A DNA stretch of 64,000 nt. Origin: Actinopolyspora mzabensis (lineage in GTDB: Bacteria > Actinomycetota > Actinomycetes > Mycobacteriales > Pseudonocardiaceae). Both the position numbers and the translations under genes were made by a program. Under the pieces are notes generated by a model. The model was not told where the DNA came from. It was given only the letters and a program-made list of their open reading frames with translations, and ran no database searches. The stretch lies in the NCBI RefSeq assembly GCF_900101095.1, contig NZ_FNFM01000013.1, forward strand, positions 107,648 to 171,647, given 5' to 3'. Shown here one piece after another: positions 26,938 to 36,701 of this stretch (its first letter is position 1; each line of letters begins with the position of its first letter).

Positions 26938-29799
26938 GTGGCTGACCGCCTAATCGTCCGCGGCGCTCGTGAGCACAATCTCACCGGAATCGATCTCGAC
27001 CTGCCGCGTGACAGCCTGATCGCTTTCACCGGCCTGTCCGGGTCCGGTAAGTCGAGTCTGGCCTTCGACACCATCTTCGCCGAGGGGCAGCGCCGGTACG
27101 TGGAGTCGCTGTCGGCCTACGCCAGACAGTTTCTGGGACAGATGGACAAACCGGATGTCGACTTCATCGAAGGACTGTCCCCCGCCGTGTCCATCGACCA
27201 GAAGTCCACGAGCAAGAATCCCCGGTCGACCGTCGGCACCATCACCGAGGTCCACGACTATCTGCGGCTGCTGTTCTCCCGGGCGGGCAAACCCCACTGC
27301 CCGGAGTGCGGGGACCCCATCAGCAAGCAGACTCCGCAGCAGATCGTCGATCAGGTTCTCGCCATGCCGGAACGCACCCGGTTCCAGGTGTTGGCCCCGG
27401 TGGTGCGGGGCCGAAAGGGCGAGTACGTCGACCTGTTCGAACAGCTGCAGACGCAGGGCTACGCACGCGTGCGCGTGGACGGCGCCGTACATCCGCTCGA
27501 GTCGCCACCGACGCTCAAGAAGCAGGAAAAGCACGACATCGCCGTGGTCGTGGATCGGCTGACCGTCAAGCCCGAGGCCAAGCAGCGGCTCACCGACTCC
27601 GTGGAAACCGCGCTTCGGTTGGCCGAAGGGCTGGTCGCGCTGGAGTTCGTCGACGTCGATGAACACGACGCCCGGCGGGAACGCAAGTTCTCCGAGAACT
27701 TCGCCTGCCCGAACGGGCACCCCTTCGGCGTGGAGGAGCTGGAACCACGGGCCTTTTCCTTCAACTCCCCCTACGGAGCGTGCCCGGACTGTACCGGGCT
27801 CGGCATCCGCAAGGAGGTCGATCCGGAACTCATCGTTCCCGACGAGGACCTCTCGTTGTCCGAGGGGGCGATCGCGCCGTGGGCCGGCGGAAACACCGCC
27901 GAGTACTTCACCCGTATGCTGACCGCCCTGGCGGAGTCGATCGGCTTCCGGATGGACACCCCGTGGAAGCGGTTGCCCACCAAGGTCAAAAAGGCCGTGC
28001 TCCACGGCAGCACCGACCAGATCCACATGCGCTACCGGAACCGCTACGGCAGGCAGCGCTCCTACTACGCCGCCTACGAGGGCGTGATCCCTTTCCTGGA
28101 ACGCCGGTTGGACCAGACCGACTCCGACTACGCGCGGGAGAAGTACGAGGGCTACATGCGCGATGTGCCCTGTCCCTCCTGCTCGGGCACTCGGCTCAAA
28201 CCGGAGATCCTGGCCGTCACCGTGCACAACCCCGAGATGGGGGAGATGTCCATAGCCCAGGTGAGTTCGCTGAGCGTGCGGGAGTGCTCGACGTTCCTCG
28301 ACGGGCTGGTGCTGGGCGAGCGGGAACAGATGATCGCCGGACGAGTCCTCAAGGAGGTGCAGGCCAGGCTGGGTTTCCTGCTCGATGTCGGGCTCGAGTA
28401 CCTCTCGCTGGATCGCCCCGCTGGCACGCTCTCCGGCGGTGAGGCACAACGTATTCGACTGGCCACTCAGATCGGTTCCGGGCTGGTCGGAGTCCTCTAC
28501 GTGCTCGACGAGCCCTCGATCGGACTACATCAACGCGACAACCACCGCCTGCTGGACACGTTGAACCGGCTGCGTGACCTCGGTAACACCCTGATCGTGG
28601 TGGAGCACGACGAGGACACGGTGCGCAGCGCCGACTGGGTGGTCGACATCGGTCCGGGCGCCGGTGAGCACGGCGGACGTGTCGTACATGCCGGCCCGGT
28701 GGCCGAGCTGCTCTCCAACGAGAAGTCGTTGACCGGCGACTACCTGGCCAGGCGCAAGCGCATCGAGCTCCCCGCCGAACGCAGGCCCAGGAACCCGAAA
28801 AACCAACTCACCGTGGTCGGGGCCAGGGAGAACAACCTTCGGGAGATCGACGTCTCGTTCCCGCTGGGCTGTCTGATAGGCGTTACCGGCGTTTCCGGTT
28901 CCGGCAAGTCGACACTGGTCAACGACGTGCTGGCCTCCTCGTTGGCCAACAAGCTCAACGGTGCTCGCACGGTACCCGGCAGGCACAAGCGCATCAGGGG
29001 GATCGACAACGTGGACAAGCTCGTCCAGGTGGATCAATCCCCGATCGGGCGTACGCCCCGTTCCAACCCGGCCACCTACACGGGGGTATTCGACCGGATC
29101 CGGAAACTGTTCGCGGCCACTACGGAAGCGAAGGTTCGCGGGTATCAGCCAGGCAGGTTCTCGTTCAACATCAAAGGGGGACGTTGCGAGGCCTGCGCGG
29201 GCGACGGAACCCTCAAGATCGAGATGAACTTCCTCCCCGATGTCTACGTCCCGTGCGAGGTCTGTAAGGGGGCCCGTTACAACCGGGAGACTCTCGAGGT
29301 CCACTACAAGGGCAAGACCATCGCGGAGGTTCTCGACCTGCCCATCGAGGACGCCGCCGAGTTCTTCGAGCCGATCACCGCGATTCACAGGTATCTGAGG
29401 ACGCTGGTGGACGTCGGACTCGGCTACGTACGTCTCGGCCAGCCCGCGCCCACGTTGTCCGGGGGCGAGGCCCAACGGGTCAAGCTCGCCAGTGAGCTGC
29501 AGAAGCGCTCGACGGGCCGGACCGTCTACATTCTCGACGAACCGACCACGGGCCTGCACTTCGAGGACATTCGCAAGCTGCTCGGTGTGGTCAACGGTTT
29601 GGTGGACAAGGGAAACACCGTTGTCGTGATCGAGCACAACCTCGACGTGATCAAAATGTCCGACTGGCTGCTCGATCTGGGCCCCGAAGGCGGTAACGGT
29701 GGTGGCACGCTGGTCGCCGAGGGGACTCCGGAACAGCTGGCCGAAGTCGAGGAGAGCTACACCGGTCGGTTCCTGGCACCGGCGCTGGCCGAGCACTGA
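26938..29799 (+). CDS. uvrA: UvrABC excision repair protein A
   Basis: 953 residues, full length. It has two ABC ATPase modules: Walker A motifs GLSGSGKS (32-39) and GVSGSGKST (about 650), and signature motifs [11 protein letters not shown] and [11 protein letters not shown]. Zinc-finger cysteines occur in CPDCTGLG and in the C-terminal [14 protein letters not shown] pair. UvrA dimers scan DNA for bulky lesions and load UvrB in nucleotide excision repair. Translation starts at GTG 26938 after GAAGGGA. A terminator hairpin follows directly. Confidence 0.97.
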   Translation: MADRLIVRGAREHNLTGIDLDLPRDSLIAFTGLSGSGKSSLAFDTIFAEGQRRYVESLSAYARQFLGQMDKPDVDFIEGLSPAVSIDQKSTSKNPRSTVGTITEVHDYLRLLFSRAGKPHCPECGDPISKQTPQQIVDQVLAMPERTRFQVLAPVVRGRKGEYVDLFEQLQTQGYARVRVDGAVHPLESPPTLKKQEKHDIAVVVDRLTVKPEAKQRLTDSVETALRLAEGLVALEFVDVDEHDARRERKFSENFACPNGHPFGVEELEPRAFSFNSPYGACPDCTGLGIRKEVDPELIVPDEDLSLSEGAIAPWAGGNTAEYFTRMLTALAESIGFRMDTPWKRLPTKVKKAVLHGSTDQIHMRYRNRYGRQRSYYAAYEGVIPFLERRLDQTDSDYAREKYEGYMRDVPCPSCSGTRLKPEILAVTVHNPEMGEMSIAQVSSLSVRECSTFLDGLVLGEREQMIAGRVLKEVQARLGFLLDVGLEYLSLDRPAGTLSGGEAQRIRLATQIGSGLVGVLYVLDEPSIGLHQRDNHRLLDTLNRLRDLGNTLIVVEHDEDTVRSADWVVDIGPGAGEHGGRVVHAGPVAELLSNEKSLTGDYLARRKRIELPAERRPRNPKNQLTVVGARENNLREIDVSFPLGCLIGVTGVSGSGKSTLVNDVLASSLANKLNGARTVPGRHKRIRGIDNVDKLVQVDQSPIGRTPRSNPATYTGVFDRIRKLFAATTEAKVRGYQPGRFSFNIKGGRCEACAGDGTLKIEMNFLPDVYVPCEVCKGARYNRETLEVHYKGKTIAEVLDLPIEDAAEFFEPITAIHRYLRTLVDVGLGYVRLGQPAPTLSGGEAQRVKLASELQKRSTGRTVYILDEPTTGLHFEDIRKLLGVVNGLVDKGNTVVVIEHNLDVIKMSDWLLDLGPEGGNGGGTLVAEGTPEQLAEVEESYTGRFLAPALAEH

Positions 29800-29805
29800 C
29801 ACGCC

Positions 29806-29840
29806 CGCCGGAGGATCGGCACTTCCTCGTTCCTCCGGCG
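29806..29840 (+). terminator. Terminator hairpin after uvrA
   Basis: Arms CGCCGGAGGA (29806-29815) and TCCTCCGGCG (29831-29840) pair perfectly over a 15-base loop, seven bases after the uvrA stop. Confidence 0.65.
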
Positions 29841-30014
29841 CAGCGGTGATATCGGGAACCGGACCCCGGTCGAGATCGACTACTGTGTACTCTCTTTCCC
29901 CGCGTGTCGGTGTGCACCCTCGGGGAAAGCGCCTCTCGTTCGACGATCCCCGGGACGCCCATCCGAGCGCAGCCGCATCGTCACAGCGTCGGAACGGAAG
30001 GTGGGCGCGCCAGC

Positions 30015-31124
30015 TTGAGCGGGGTGGACTACTACGAGCTGCTCGGGGTGACTCGTGAAGCCTCCGCCGCGGAGATCAAGTCGGCTTATCGGTCGCTTGC
30101 CCGTGTGATGCATCCCGACGCCGGGGGTACGGCGGGCACTTTCCGCTCGTTGCAGGAGGCGTACGAGACTCTCAGCGATCCGGCACGTCGCGCGGCCTAC
30201 GATCGTGGTGAGATCCTCACCACCGGTGGACGCGACACCCGGGGCGCTCCTACCTCCCGCCGCCGTCGTTCACGGGACACCGACAGGCGTGATTTCGGCG
30301 CCGACCCGAGCTTCGTGCCGCCCGTTCCCGAGCCCGACGTGGCACGGCTGCAGTGGTGGAACGCGGTCAATCCCGAGCAGCCGGTGCGTTACTTCCCCCG
30401 TGCCACTTACAGCCGAGGCGAAGTGCTCGCCACCATCGGTGGGTGGGCGTTGTTGTTACCCGTGGTGTTGGCCAGTGACGCCTGGCCCCTGATGTTGGTG
30501 CTGTGGCTGATGCCCGCCGTGGCCGTGGCCGGGGTGTATCGCCACGTTCCCGAATACCTGCCCCCGGCCTCGGAGGATCGAGTCTTTCTGTCCGAGTTCG
30601 GCCGTTCCGTGGTTTTCGGCCAACCCGAGGGGATACGTGGCGAGTACGGTGAGCGCTTCACCGCGGGGTTATTGGCCGACTACTTCACCAGACTGCCGGG
30701 AGCCAAGGTCTTCCACGGATTGTCCTGGCCCGATTCGGTCTTCGCTGACATCGACCACGCCGTGCTGTGTGGCAGGCGGCTGGTTCTGATCGAATCGAAG
30801 ATGTGGCTGCCCGGACACTACACTGCCGATGCCGACGGCACGCTGCGCCGGAACGGGGGCAAGTTCAGGGGTGGGGGAACCAGGCTGGCCGAAGGCATCG
30901 CCGCTTACCGGGAACTGCTCGACGACATCGAGGTGGTGGGCGCGCTCGTGCTCTATCCGAGTCGAGCGGGTGAGATCACCGCGAGTGAGTCACCGACGAC
31001 CGCTCCCGCGCCTCCCATGACCCCTGAGGGGTTCGTCCGGGAGATCGGGCATTACCTGGCACAGGATCCCGCCAGTGTGCATCGTGACGCCTTCCGCACC
31101 GTGTTGGCACGCGTCGTTCCCTGA
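30015..31124 (+). CDS. DnaJ-domain protein fused to a NERD (nuclease-related) domain
   Basis: 369 residues from TTG 30015 (a GTG at 30024 is an alternative). A J domain fills residues 4-66 with the essential HPD tripeptide at 33-35, which in known proteins stimulates Hsp70 ATPase. A basic linker follows, then two hydrophobic segments (about 140-180), then a nuclease-related region with D-x-D and E-x-K-like residues ([23 protein letters not shown] near 250-272). The E-S-K pattern fits the catalytic core of NERD domains. No dnaK or grpE is near. The combination suggests a membrane-tethered protein of unknown partner. Confidence 0.7.
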   Translation: MSGVDYYELLGVTREASAAEIKSAYRSLARVMHPDAGGTAGTFRSLQEAYETLSDPARRAAYDRGEILTTGGRDTRGAPTSRRRRSRDTDRRDFGADPSFVPPVPEPDVARLQWWNAVNPEQPVRYFPRATYSRGEVLATIGGWALLLPVVLASDAWPLMLVLWLMPAVAVAGVYRHVPEYLPPASEDRVFLSEFGRSVVFGQPEGIRGEYGERFTAGLLADYFTRLPGAKVFHGLSWPDSVFADIDHAVLCGRRLVLIESKMWLPGHYTADADGTLRRNGGKFRGGGTRLAEGIAAYRELLDDIEVVGALVLYPSRAGEITASESPTTAPAPPMTPEGFVREIGHYLAQDPASVHRDAFRTVLARVVP

Positions 31125-31573
31125 AGCCCCCCATCGCTGTTGCCTACCGCCCGTTTCGCGGTCGTCCTCCCTTTCCGCTGTCCGTTTCGGAATGGCGAAG
31201 GGGCCGTTTCGGAATGGCGAAGGGGTGAAAATGATCTTTTCGTGCCCCTTCGTCGGCGCGACCACAGCGCCTCCGGCGTCTCCTGTGGGCACGTGCCGGT
31301 TTCCGGTTGCGGGGACAGCTTCCCTCCGAAAACACGAACACCAGAGTGGCGGAGTTCGTATCTCGAGCCCTGAAGATGATCTTGACTGTAGTCGGCGGAT
31401 GTTTCGTCCTTGGGAAGAATGGTTAATTCTGGACTGATTTTCCCACTATCTGCGGTCGCTCGAAAGAATGATAAACTGTTGACCGGCCATTTTATTTGTT
31501 CCGGGTGTTCTGTGAAGAAAATTCATTTGGTAATGTCGCTCCACAATTCCCGGAAAATGAAATGTGATTCACG
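31125..31573. other. Intergenic region with a 22-base tandem repeat and an AT-rich patch
   Basis: 449 bases upstream of the CynX-type transporter. Two exact 22-base units lie head to tail at 31182-31225. The last 140 bases are clearly poorer in GC than the rest of the window and probably contain the transporter promoter, with a possible -35 TTGACC at 31480-31485. No gene is evident. Confidence 0.5.
31182..31225. repeat. Two perfect 22-base tandem units
   Basis: The unit CCGTTTCGGAATGGCGAAGG plus GG occurs at 31182-31203 and again at 31204-31225 without a mismatch. Its position about 350 bases before the transporter start and just past the DnaJ-NERD gene could make it a regulatory site or a recent slippage product. 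Confidence 0.8.
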
Positions 31574-32974
31574 TTGAATGACACTACTGGATCCGCCGGG
31601 AAGCACTCCGGCGTTTCGAACAGAAACAAGATCAACATCCTCTCGTTTTCGCTGTCCGCATTCGGGATATTGATCGTGGCGATCAATCTGCGCCCCGCGA
31701 TAGCTTCGGTGGCCCCGTTGGTGGGGCAGATCCAGGCGGACACCGGTTTGTCGAACACCGCCACCGGGCTGCTCACCACGGTGCCGCTGTTGTGCTTCGT
31801 GCTGCTGTCCACCACCGCGCCACGCTTGGGAAGGCGTTATGGCGAGGAACGCACCATAGCGGCGGCGCTGCTGTTGCTGTTCGCCGGAATCCTGCTGCGA
31901 GTGCTTCCGGTATCCGCCGCGTTGTTCGGTGGGACGGTGCTGGTGGGCATCGCCATTACCGGTGGAAACGTACTTCTTCCCACAGTGATCAAGAAACGTT
32001 TCGGCGCGCAGAGCGGCATCATGACGGGGCTGTACACGATGGGAATCAGTATCGGTACCGCCGCGGCAGCCGGGTTGACGATTCCCTGGCAGCATTTCGC
32101 CGGCCTCGGGTGGCGCGCCACACTCGCGGTGTGGGCCGTTCCCGCGTTGCTGGCTGTTGTGCTGTGGTTTCCACAACACCGCGATCCGAGGAGGTCCACG
32201 ACGGACCCCCTCGGTGCCGCTCGGGGCGGACAAGCCTGGCGAAGTCCGCTGGGATGGGGCGTCACCGGCTTCTTCGCCCTGCTGTCACTGACGTTCTACA
32301 CCGTCATCGCCTGGTTGCCGAAGATACTCACCGACAACGGTATGGACCCCACGAGCGGCGGCCAGATGCTTTCACTGGCCAACCTCGTCGGGATTCCCTT
32401 CTCGCTGGCGGCGCCCATAATGGCGGCTCGCAGCAGCCGTCAGGTCTGGATCACCACGACCTTTCCCGCCCTGCTGCTCCTCGGGTTGCTCGGACTGACC
32501 CTGTCACCACGGAGCGGGGCCCTGTGCTGGGTGCTGGTGCTGGGAGTGGGACTCGGTGGGACGATCGGGATCGGGTTCATGCTCGTCGTCCTGCGCGCGG
32601 CCGACGCGAGGGGAGCCGCCGCGCTGGCGGCGATGTCGCAGACAGCCGGGTACCTGGTGGCCGCCACCGGACCGATACTCACCGGTGCGCTGCGCGATCT
32701 CACCGGCTCGTGGACACTGCCGTTGCTTTCGTTGTGCCTGCTGGTAGCCGTTCAAATCCCGGTGGGGGTTTACGTGGGGAAGAGTCGGCAGCTCGGTGCG
32801 ACCGTCGACACCGGACAAGTGGTGCTGAGTTCCCGCGCCCTGCCACAGTCCCACGTGGACTCCAGGGCGAGGCTCGCCCCCGCGGCGGGGAACGAGAACT
32901 CACGGGATTCACACGCCTCGGATACCGGCAGCGGAGTCGGGAAGAAAGGTGAGCCGGCCGGGCGGGACACCTGA
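31574..32974 (+). CDS. CynX/NimT-family MFS transporter
   Basis: 466 residues with twelve predicted membrane helices. The start FGILIVAINLRPAIASVAPLV, with the N-L-R-P motif, is the signature of the CynX/NimT group (cyanate, 2-nitroimidazole and related exporters). The last 65 residues form an unusually long polar tail. TTG 31574 lacks a clear ribosome binding site, and the upstream region is AT-rich, so expression may be controlled. No cyanase is nearby, so cyanate is not implied. Converges on the hexosaminidase gene. Confidence 0.8.
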   Translation: MNDTTGSAGKHSGVSNRNKINILSFSLSAFGILIVAINLRPAIASVAPLVGQIQADTGLSNTATGLLTTVPLLCFVLLSTTAPRLGRRYGEERTIAAALLLLFAGILLRVLPVSAALFGGTVLVGIAITGGNVLLPTVIKKRFGAQSGIMTGLYTMGISIGTAAAAGLTIPWQHFAGLGWRATLAVWAVPALLAVVLWFPQHRDPRRSTTDPLGAARGGQAWRSPLGWGVTGFFALLSLTFYTVIAWLPKILTDNGMDPTSGGQMLSLANLVGIPFSLAAPIMAARSSRQVWITTTFPALLLLGLLGLTLSPRSGALCWVLVLGVGLGGTIGIGFMLVVLRAADARGAAALAAMSQTAGYLVAATGPILTGALRDLTGSWTLPLLSLCLLVAVQIPVGVYVGKSRQLGATVDTGQVVLSSRALPQSHVDSRARLAPAAGNENSRDSHASDTGSGVGKKGEPAGRDT

Positions 32975-33035
32975 GGCGATCGGTTACCGCCCTACCTGCT
33001 TCATTCTACCGTGGCCGAGTCGATCGCCGGTTCGC

Positions 33036-34634
33036 TCAACGCGGTTTACCTGGTACGCCTGGGCGCTGTTGCCAGGGCAGCGGTCCCTGCAGCGGCCGGA
33101 ACCGTACTCCGAAGGCCGTCAGTCGTGCGAGATGCTCCGCGGTCAGCCGAGTCCGGAAGTCCGAGAAGTCCCGGACGGCGGTGGACGACCAGGCGACCTC
33201 GGCGAACGCGCACAGCCTGGGAAAGGTGGCGTAGTCGACCCTGGACGGCGAGTCGAGGTGCTCGGTCCACACTTGTGCCTGGGTTCCCAGTACACGCCGG
33301 GAAAATGCGCTAGCCGACTCGGTCGGTACCGGATCGTAGGCGTAGACGTCCTCGAGAGTGTTCACGAATCCGACCGGGACGGGTTCCTCCGGTCCAGCGG
33401 CCTGTCGATGGTCCAGGTACACCCGTTGTTCGGGGCACATGACGGTGTCGTACCCCGCGTTGGCAGCCCGGAGTCCGCCTTGCTCGTCGCGCCACGAGGC
33501 GACGATGCTCCCTGCAGGCAGCGGCTCGCCGGAATCGAGCATCTCGTCCCAGCCGATCGCTCGTCTGCCCCTTGCGTGCAGGTGTTCGATGATCCGGCGC
33601 AGGAACCAGCCGTGCAGCTTCGCGGGTTCCGAGAGCCCGAGCTGCCTGCTGCGTCGCACGCACCGTGGGCTGCGTTCCCACTCCTCGGTCGGTACCTCGT
33701 CACCTCCCACGCAGACGACAGGGGAGGGGAACACGCTGAGCACGTGGTCGAACACGCGGCAGAAGAACTCCACCGTGCTTTCCTCCGCGTTGAGTACGTG
33801 CTTGCTGATCCCCCAGCCGGTCCACACGTCCAACTGCCGTTGTGGTTCGTTGCCCAGCTCCGGATAGGAGGCGATGGCCGCTTGGCAGTGGCCTGGTACG
33901 TCGATCTCGGGTACGACGGTGATCCGGTGTTCTGCCGCGTAGGAGACGATCTCTGCCAGGTCGGCTCCGGTGTAGTAGCCCCCGTGCGGGCGGTCGATGA
34001 GTCCCGCGTCGGGGCCGGCACCGAGCTGTGAGCCCTTCCGCCAGGCCCCTACCTCGGTGAGCCGGGGCAGGCCGGGGACTTCGATCCGCCATCCCTGATC
34101 GTCGGTCAGATGCAGGTGCAGCACGTTGAGCTTGTGCGCCGCCAGTAGTTCTACGAAGCGCAACACCTCTTGCTTGGGCATGAAGTGCCGCGCGAGATCG
34201 AGGTGACAGCCCCGCCAGGAGAACCGGGGGCGGTCCTCGATCTCGCCGCACGGCAACCGCCACGGTCCCTGTCCGGTCGGCGCCGCGCGCCACGCCTCGG
34301 CGCCCAGCAACTGGCGCAGGGTTTGTGCCGCGTAGTGTGCGCCGTCCTCGTCGTGGGCACGGATCCGGATCTCGTGCTCGGTGATGTCGAGCCGGTACCC
34401 ATCGGGGGCCTCGACCTCCCCCGGCACTATCAGGAACGTGATGTCGGCGTGCTCGGACTCGCGAAGTGGCAGTCCGACAGCCGCGCCCACGTGTCGGCGA
34501 AACCAGCCGCACGCGGCGGAGTCGCCCGCGAGGGTGGTGTCGCCGTCCAGTACGAAGCTGCCCCCGGCCGGCCGCACCACCGCGGGTCGGGGGACCACCG
34601 AGTCCAACGGAAGGGGAGAGATCTTGCTGCTCAC
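33036..34634 (-). CDS. Beta-N-acetylhexosaminidase, glycoside hydrolase family 20
   Basis: 532 residues. The N-terminal domain of GH20 enzymes is followed by the catalytic barrel from about residue 138 (RFSWRGCHLDLARHFMP). The catalytic Asp-Glu pair is D312/E313 in VCVGGDEVP, and HLHLTDDQGWR (174-183) is also typical. No signal peptide is seen, so it acts in the cytoplasm on imported oligosaccharides, releasing terminal GlcNAc or GalNAc. Its GTG start overlaps the stop of the ABC permease gene (GTGA), a strong sign that the importer delivers its substrate. Confidence 0.9.
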   Translation of the reverse strand: MSSKISPLPLDSVVPRPAVVRPAGGSFVLDGDTTLAGDSAACGWFRRHVGAAVGLPLRESEHADITFLIVPGEVEAPDGYRLDITEHEIRIRAHDEDGAHYAAQTLRQLLGAEAWRAAPTGQGPWRLPCGEIEDRPRFSWRGCHLDLARHFMPKQEVLRFVELLAAHKLNVLHLHLTDDQGWRIEVPGLPRLTEVGAWRKGSQLGAGPDAGLIDRPHGGYYTGADLAEIVSYAAEHRITVVPEIDVPGHCQAAIASYPELGNEPQRQLDVWTGWGISKHVLNAEESTVEFFCRVFDHVLSVFPSPVVCVGGDEVPTEEWERSPRCVRRSRQLGLSEPAKLHGWFLRRIIEHLHARGRRAIGWDEMLDSGEPLPAGSIVASWRDEQGGLRAANAGYDTVMCPEQRVYLDHRQAAGPEEPVPVGFVNTLEDVYAYDPVPTESASAFSRRVLGTQAQVWTEHLDSPSRVDYATFPRLCAFAEVAWSSTAVRDFSDFRTRLTAEHLARLTAFGVRFRPLQGPLPWQQRPGVPGKPR

Positions 34635-35527
34635 GCTTTCACCGCCCCTGCTATACCGGAGACCAGATGGCGTTGTACGAACACGAAGAACACCAGGACG
34701 GGGATCGTCATCAGGGTGGATCCCGCCATGATGGCCCCCCAGCCGTTGCCCGTCGGTTTGAAGAAGACCAGGATCGCCAACGGCAGTGTCTGGTTCTCCG
34801 TGGCCGAGATGATGAACGTCTTGGCGAACAGGAAGTCGTTCCACGCGTGGATGAAAGACAGCACGCTCATCGCCACGAGGCCGGGAGCCACCAGGGGAAA
34901 AAGTACTTGCCACGTGAATCGGAACCTGCCGGCTCCGTCCAGTGTGGCGGCTTCCTCGAGTTCGACCGGCACCGCGGCCACGAAGCCGCGAAGCATCCAT
35001 ATCGCGAACGGCAGGCTGAAGGCCAGGTGCACCAGGATCAACGAGCCGAGGTGGTTCAACCCGAACCAGGGTGCCACCGAACCGACCGAACGCATCAGGA
35101 AGAACAGCGGAATGGTCAGCGCCTCCACCGGAACCATTTGCGCCACCAGAATCATGATCAGCAGCACGGTTCGGCCCCGGAAACGGAACCGTGTAAGCGC
35201 CACCGCGGCCAGAAACGACATCACGAGCGAGAGCAGTACCACGACCCCGGCCACGATCACGCTGTTCAGGAAGTACCTGCCGAAATCGTCCACGGTGAAC
35301 ACTTGTCGGAAGTTTTCCAGCGTAGGTGAGAACGTCCACGGACGCGGATCGGTGGATTGGATCTGCCCGTCCGGTTTGAAGGCGGTGAGCACCATCCAGT
35401 AGAGCGGAAAGGCGATGGTGGCCGCCACGAGCACTGTCGCGATCTCGGCCAGTGTTCTCCCGGGGCGTTTTCCCGGCAGCACGCGGCCGATCAGTCCCCG
35501 TTTCGGGGCGCGTGCCGCTGTCGTCAT
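34631..35527 (-). CDS. ABC sugar transporter permease (MalG/DasC type)
   Basis: 298 residues with six membrane helices. The cytoplasmic EAA loop that docks the ATPase is clear (ELEEAATLDGAGRFRFTWQVLFPL). It pairs with the second permease gene upstream, whose stop overlaps this start (ATGA). The closest known arrangement is the chitobiose importer DasABC of streptomycetes. No ATPase gene is in the cluster, so a shared MsiK-type ATPase is likely. Confidence 0.88.
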   Translation of the reverse strand: MTTAARAPKRGLIGRVLPGKRPGRTLAEIATVLVAATIAFPLYWMVLTAFKPDGQIQSTDPRPWTFSPTLENFRQVFTVDDFGRYFLNSVIVAGVVVLLSLVMSFLAAVALTRFRFRGRTVLLIMILVAQMVPVEALTIPLFFLMRSVGSVAPWFGLNHLGSLILVHLAFSLPFAIWMLRGFVAAVPVELEEAATLDGAGRFRFTWQVLFPLVAPGLVAMSVLSFIHAWNDFLFAKTFIISATENQTLPLAILVFFKPTGNGWGAIMAGSTLMTIPVLVFFVFVQRHLVSGIAGAVKA

Positions 35528-36510
35528 GTGTTTTCCCCCGTCGCTCGTTGGGCCCACAGGTAAATCCCCGTGATCAGCAACAGCAATCCGGTCATAACCA
35601 CTCCGATGGCTGATCCGAGTCCGTAGTTCGATCCGGCGAACGCCTCCTGGTAGGCGTAGACGTTGAGCACGAGATTCTGCCCCGCGATTCCACCGCCGTC
35701 GGTCATCACGTATATCTGTGTGAAGATCTTGAAATCCCAGATGATCGACTGAATGGTGGCGATGATCAAGAGTGGTCGCAGCATCGGTAGCAGAACGCTT
35801 CTAGCGGTGCGCCACGCCGAGGCCCCGTCCAGCGAAGCGGCCTCGACGATCTCGCCGGGTATGGCCTTGATTCCCGCGTACATCGTCACCATCACGAACG
35901 GGAACGAGCACCAGACGACCTCACCGGCCACCAGGCCGAACGCGGTGAACCGATCGTAGGTCCAGGAGAATCCCGCCATTCCCTGCCAGCCGAGTCCGCT
36001 CAGCACTTCGTTCACCAGCCCGAAGTTCTGGTCGAACAGGAAGAGCCACACCGTCGAACCGGCAACCGCCGGGGTCGCCCAGGCACCCAGTGCCGCGAGG
36101 AAAAGCAGGGTGCGGGGCAGCCAGCGGACCCTGCTGGCCAGTACGGCCAGCGCGATCCCCACCGTCAGGCTGCCCAGCACACAGACCGCGGCGAATCCGC
36201 AGGTGTTGATCAACACCATCCAGAAACGACTGTCACCGAGCAGCTTCGCATAGTTGCCCACCCCGAGGAACTCAAGTGGTGCCCCGCCACTGGCCTGGGC
36301 CTGGCCGTACTCGTACAACGACAGTTGCACGAGCTGATACAGCGGATAGGCCATCACCGCGATCAGCAGAAGACCCGCGGGGGCCAGATAGAGCACCGCG
36401 GCGCGGGCCTGCCCGTTTCCGCCGGAGCGACGCCGGCGGCGTCCGTGGCGTGTTTCCGGGTTCCCCGGTGGCGTTCTCGGGCCGGATTCGGTGGTCAGCT
36501 CGGCTGTCAT
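35524..36510 (-). CDS. ABC sugar transporter permease (MalF/DasB type)
   Basis: 328 residues. A basic N-terminus of about 35 residues (RHGRRRRRSGG) precedes six membrane helices and the EAA loop (EIVEAASLDGASAWRTARSVLLP). ATG 36510 begins the protein. It forms the heterodimeric channel with the permease encoded next, with which it overlaps by four bases. A gap of 191 bases separates it from the binding-protein gene upstream, in which I see no further feature. Confidence 0.88.
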   Translation of the reverse strand: MTAELTTESGPRTPPGNPETRHGRRRRRSGGNGQARAAVLYLAPAGLLLIAVMAYPLYQLVQLSLYEYGQAQASGGAPLEFLGVGNYAKLLGDSRFWMVLINTCGFAAVCVLGSLTVGIALAVLASRVRWLPRTLLFLAALGAWATPAVAGSTVWLFLFDQNFGLVNEVLSGLGWQGMAGFSWTYDRFTAFGLVAGEVVWCSFPFVMVTMYAGIKAIPGEIVEAASLDGASAWRTARSVLLPMLRPLLIIATIQSIIWDFKIFTQIYVMTDGGGIAGQNLVLNVYAYQEAFAGSNYGLGSAIGVVMTGLLLLITGIYLWAQRATGENT

Positions 36511-36701
36511 CGGCTGGAACCTTCTGGATCGGGTGGTGCGGCCGGGTTCCCAGCAGCGCTTTGTCAGGTCTTGCCGTACTCGCTCGAATGGCTGTCCCGT
36601 GGGGATTCCTCGGTGCGGCCGAGTCGAACGGTCCCTCGCGGCCCGGCCAGCCCACCGGGGTTCCGCCGAACGAGGACCGGGAAAACCGGGGCGACGAACT
36701 C

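Noticed and set aside
26950..28449. A 499-residue minus-strand open frame inside uvrA
   Set aside because: Antisense to a clearly conserved gene; composition reflects uvrA codon bias.
31574..32974. Naming the CynX/NimT-type transporter a cyanate transporter
   Set aside because: No cyanase or carbonic anhydrase gene is near, and the family carries several substrates.
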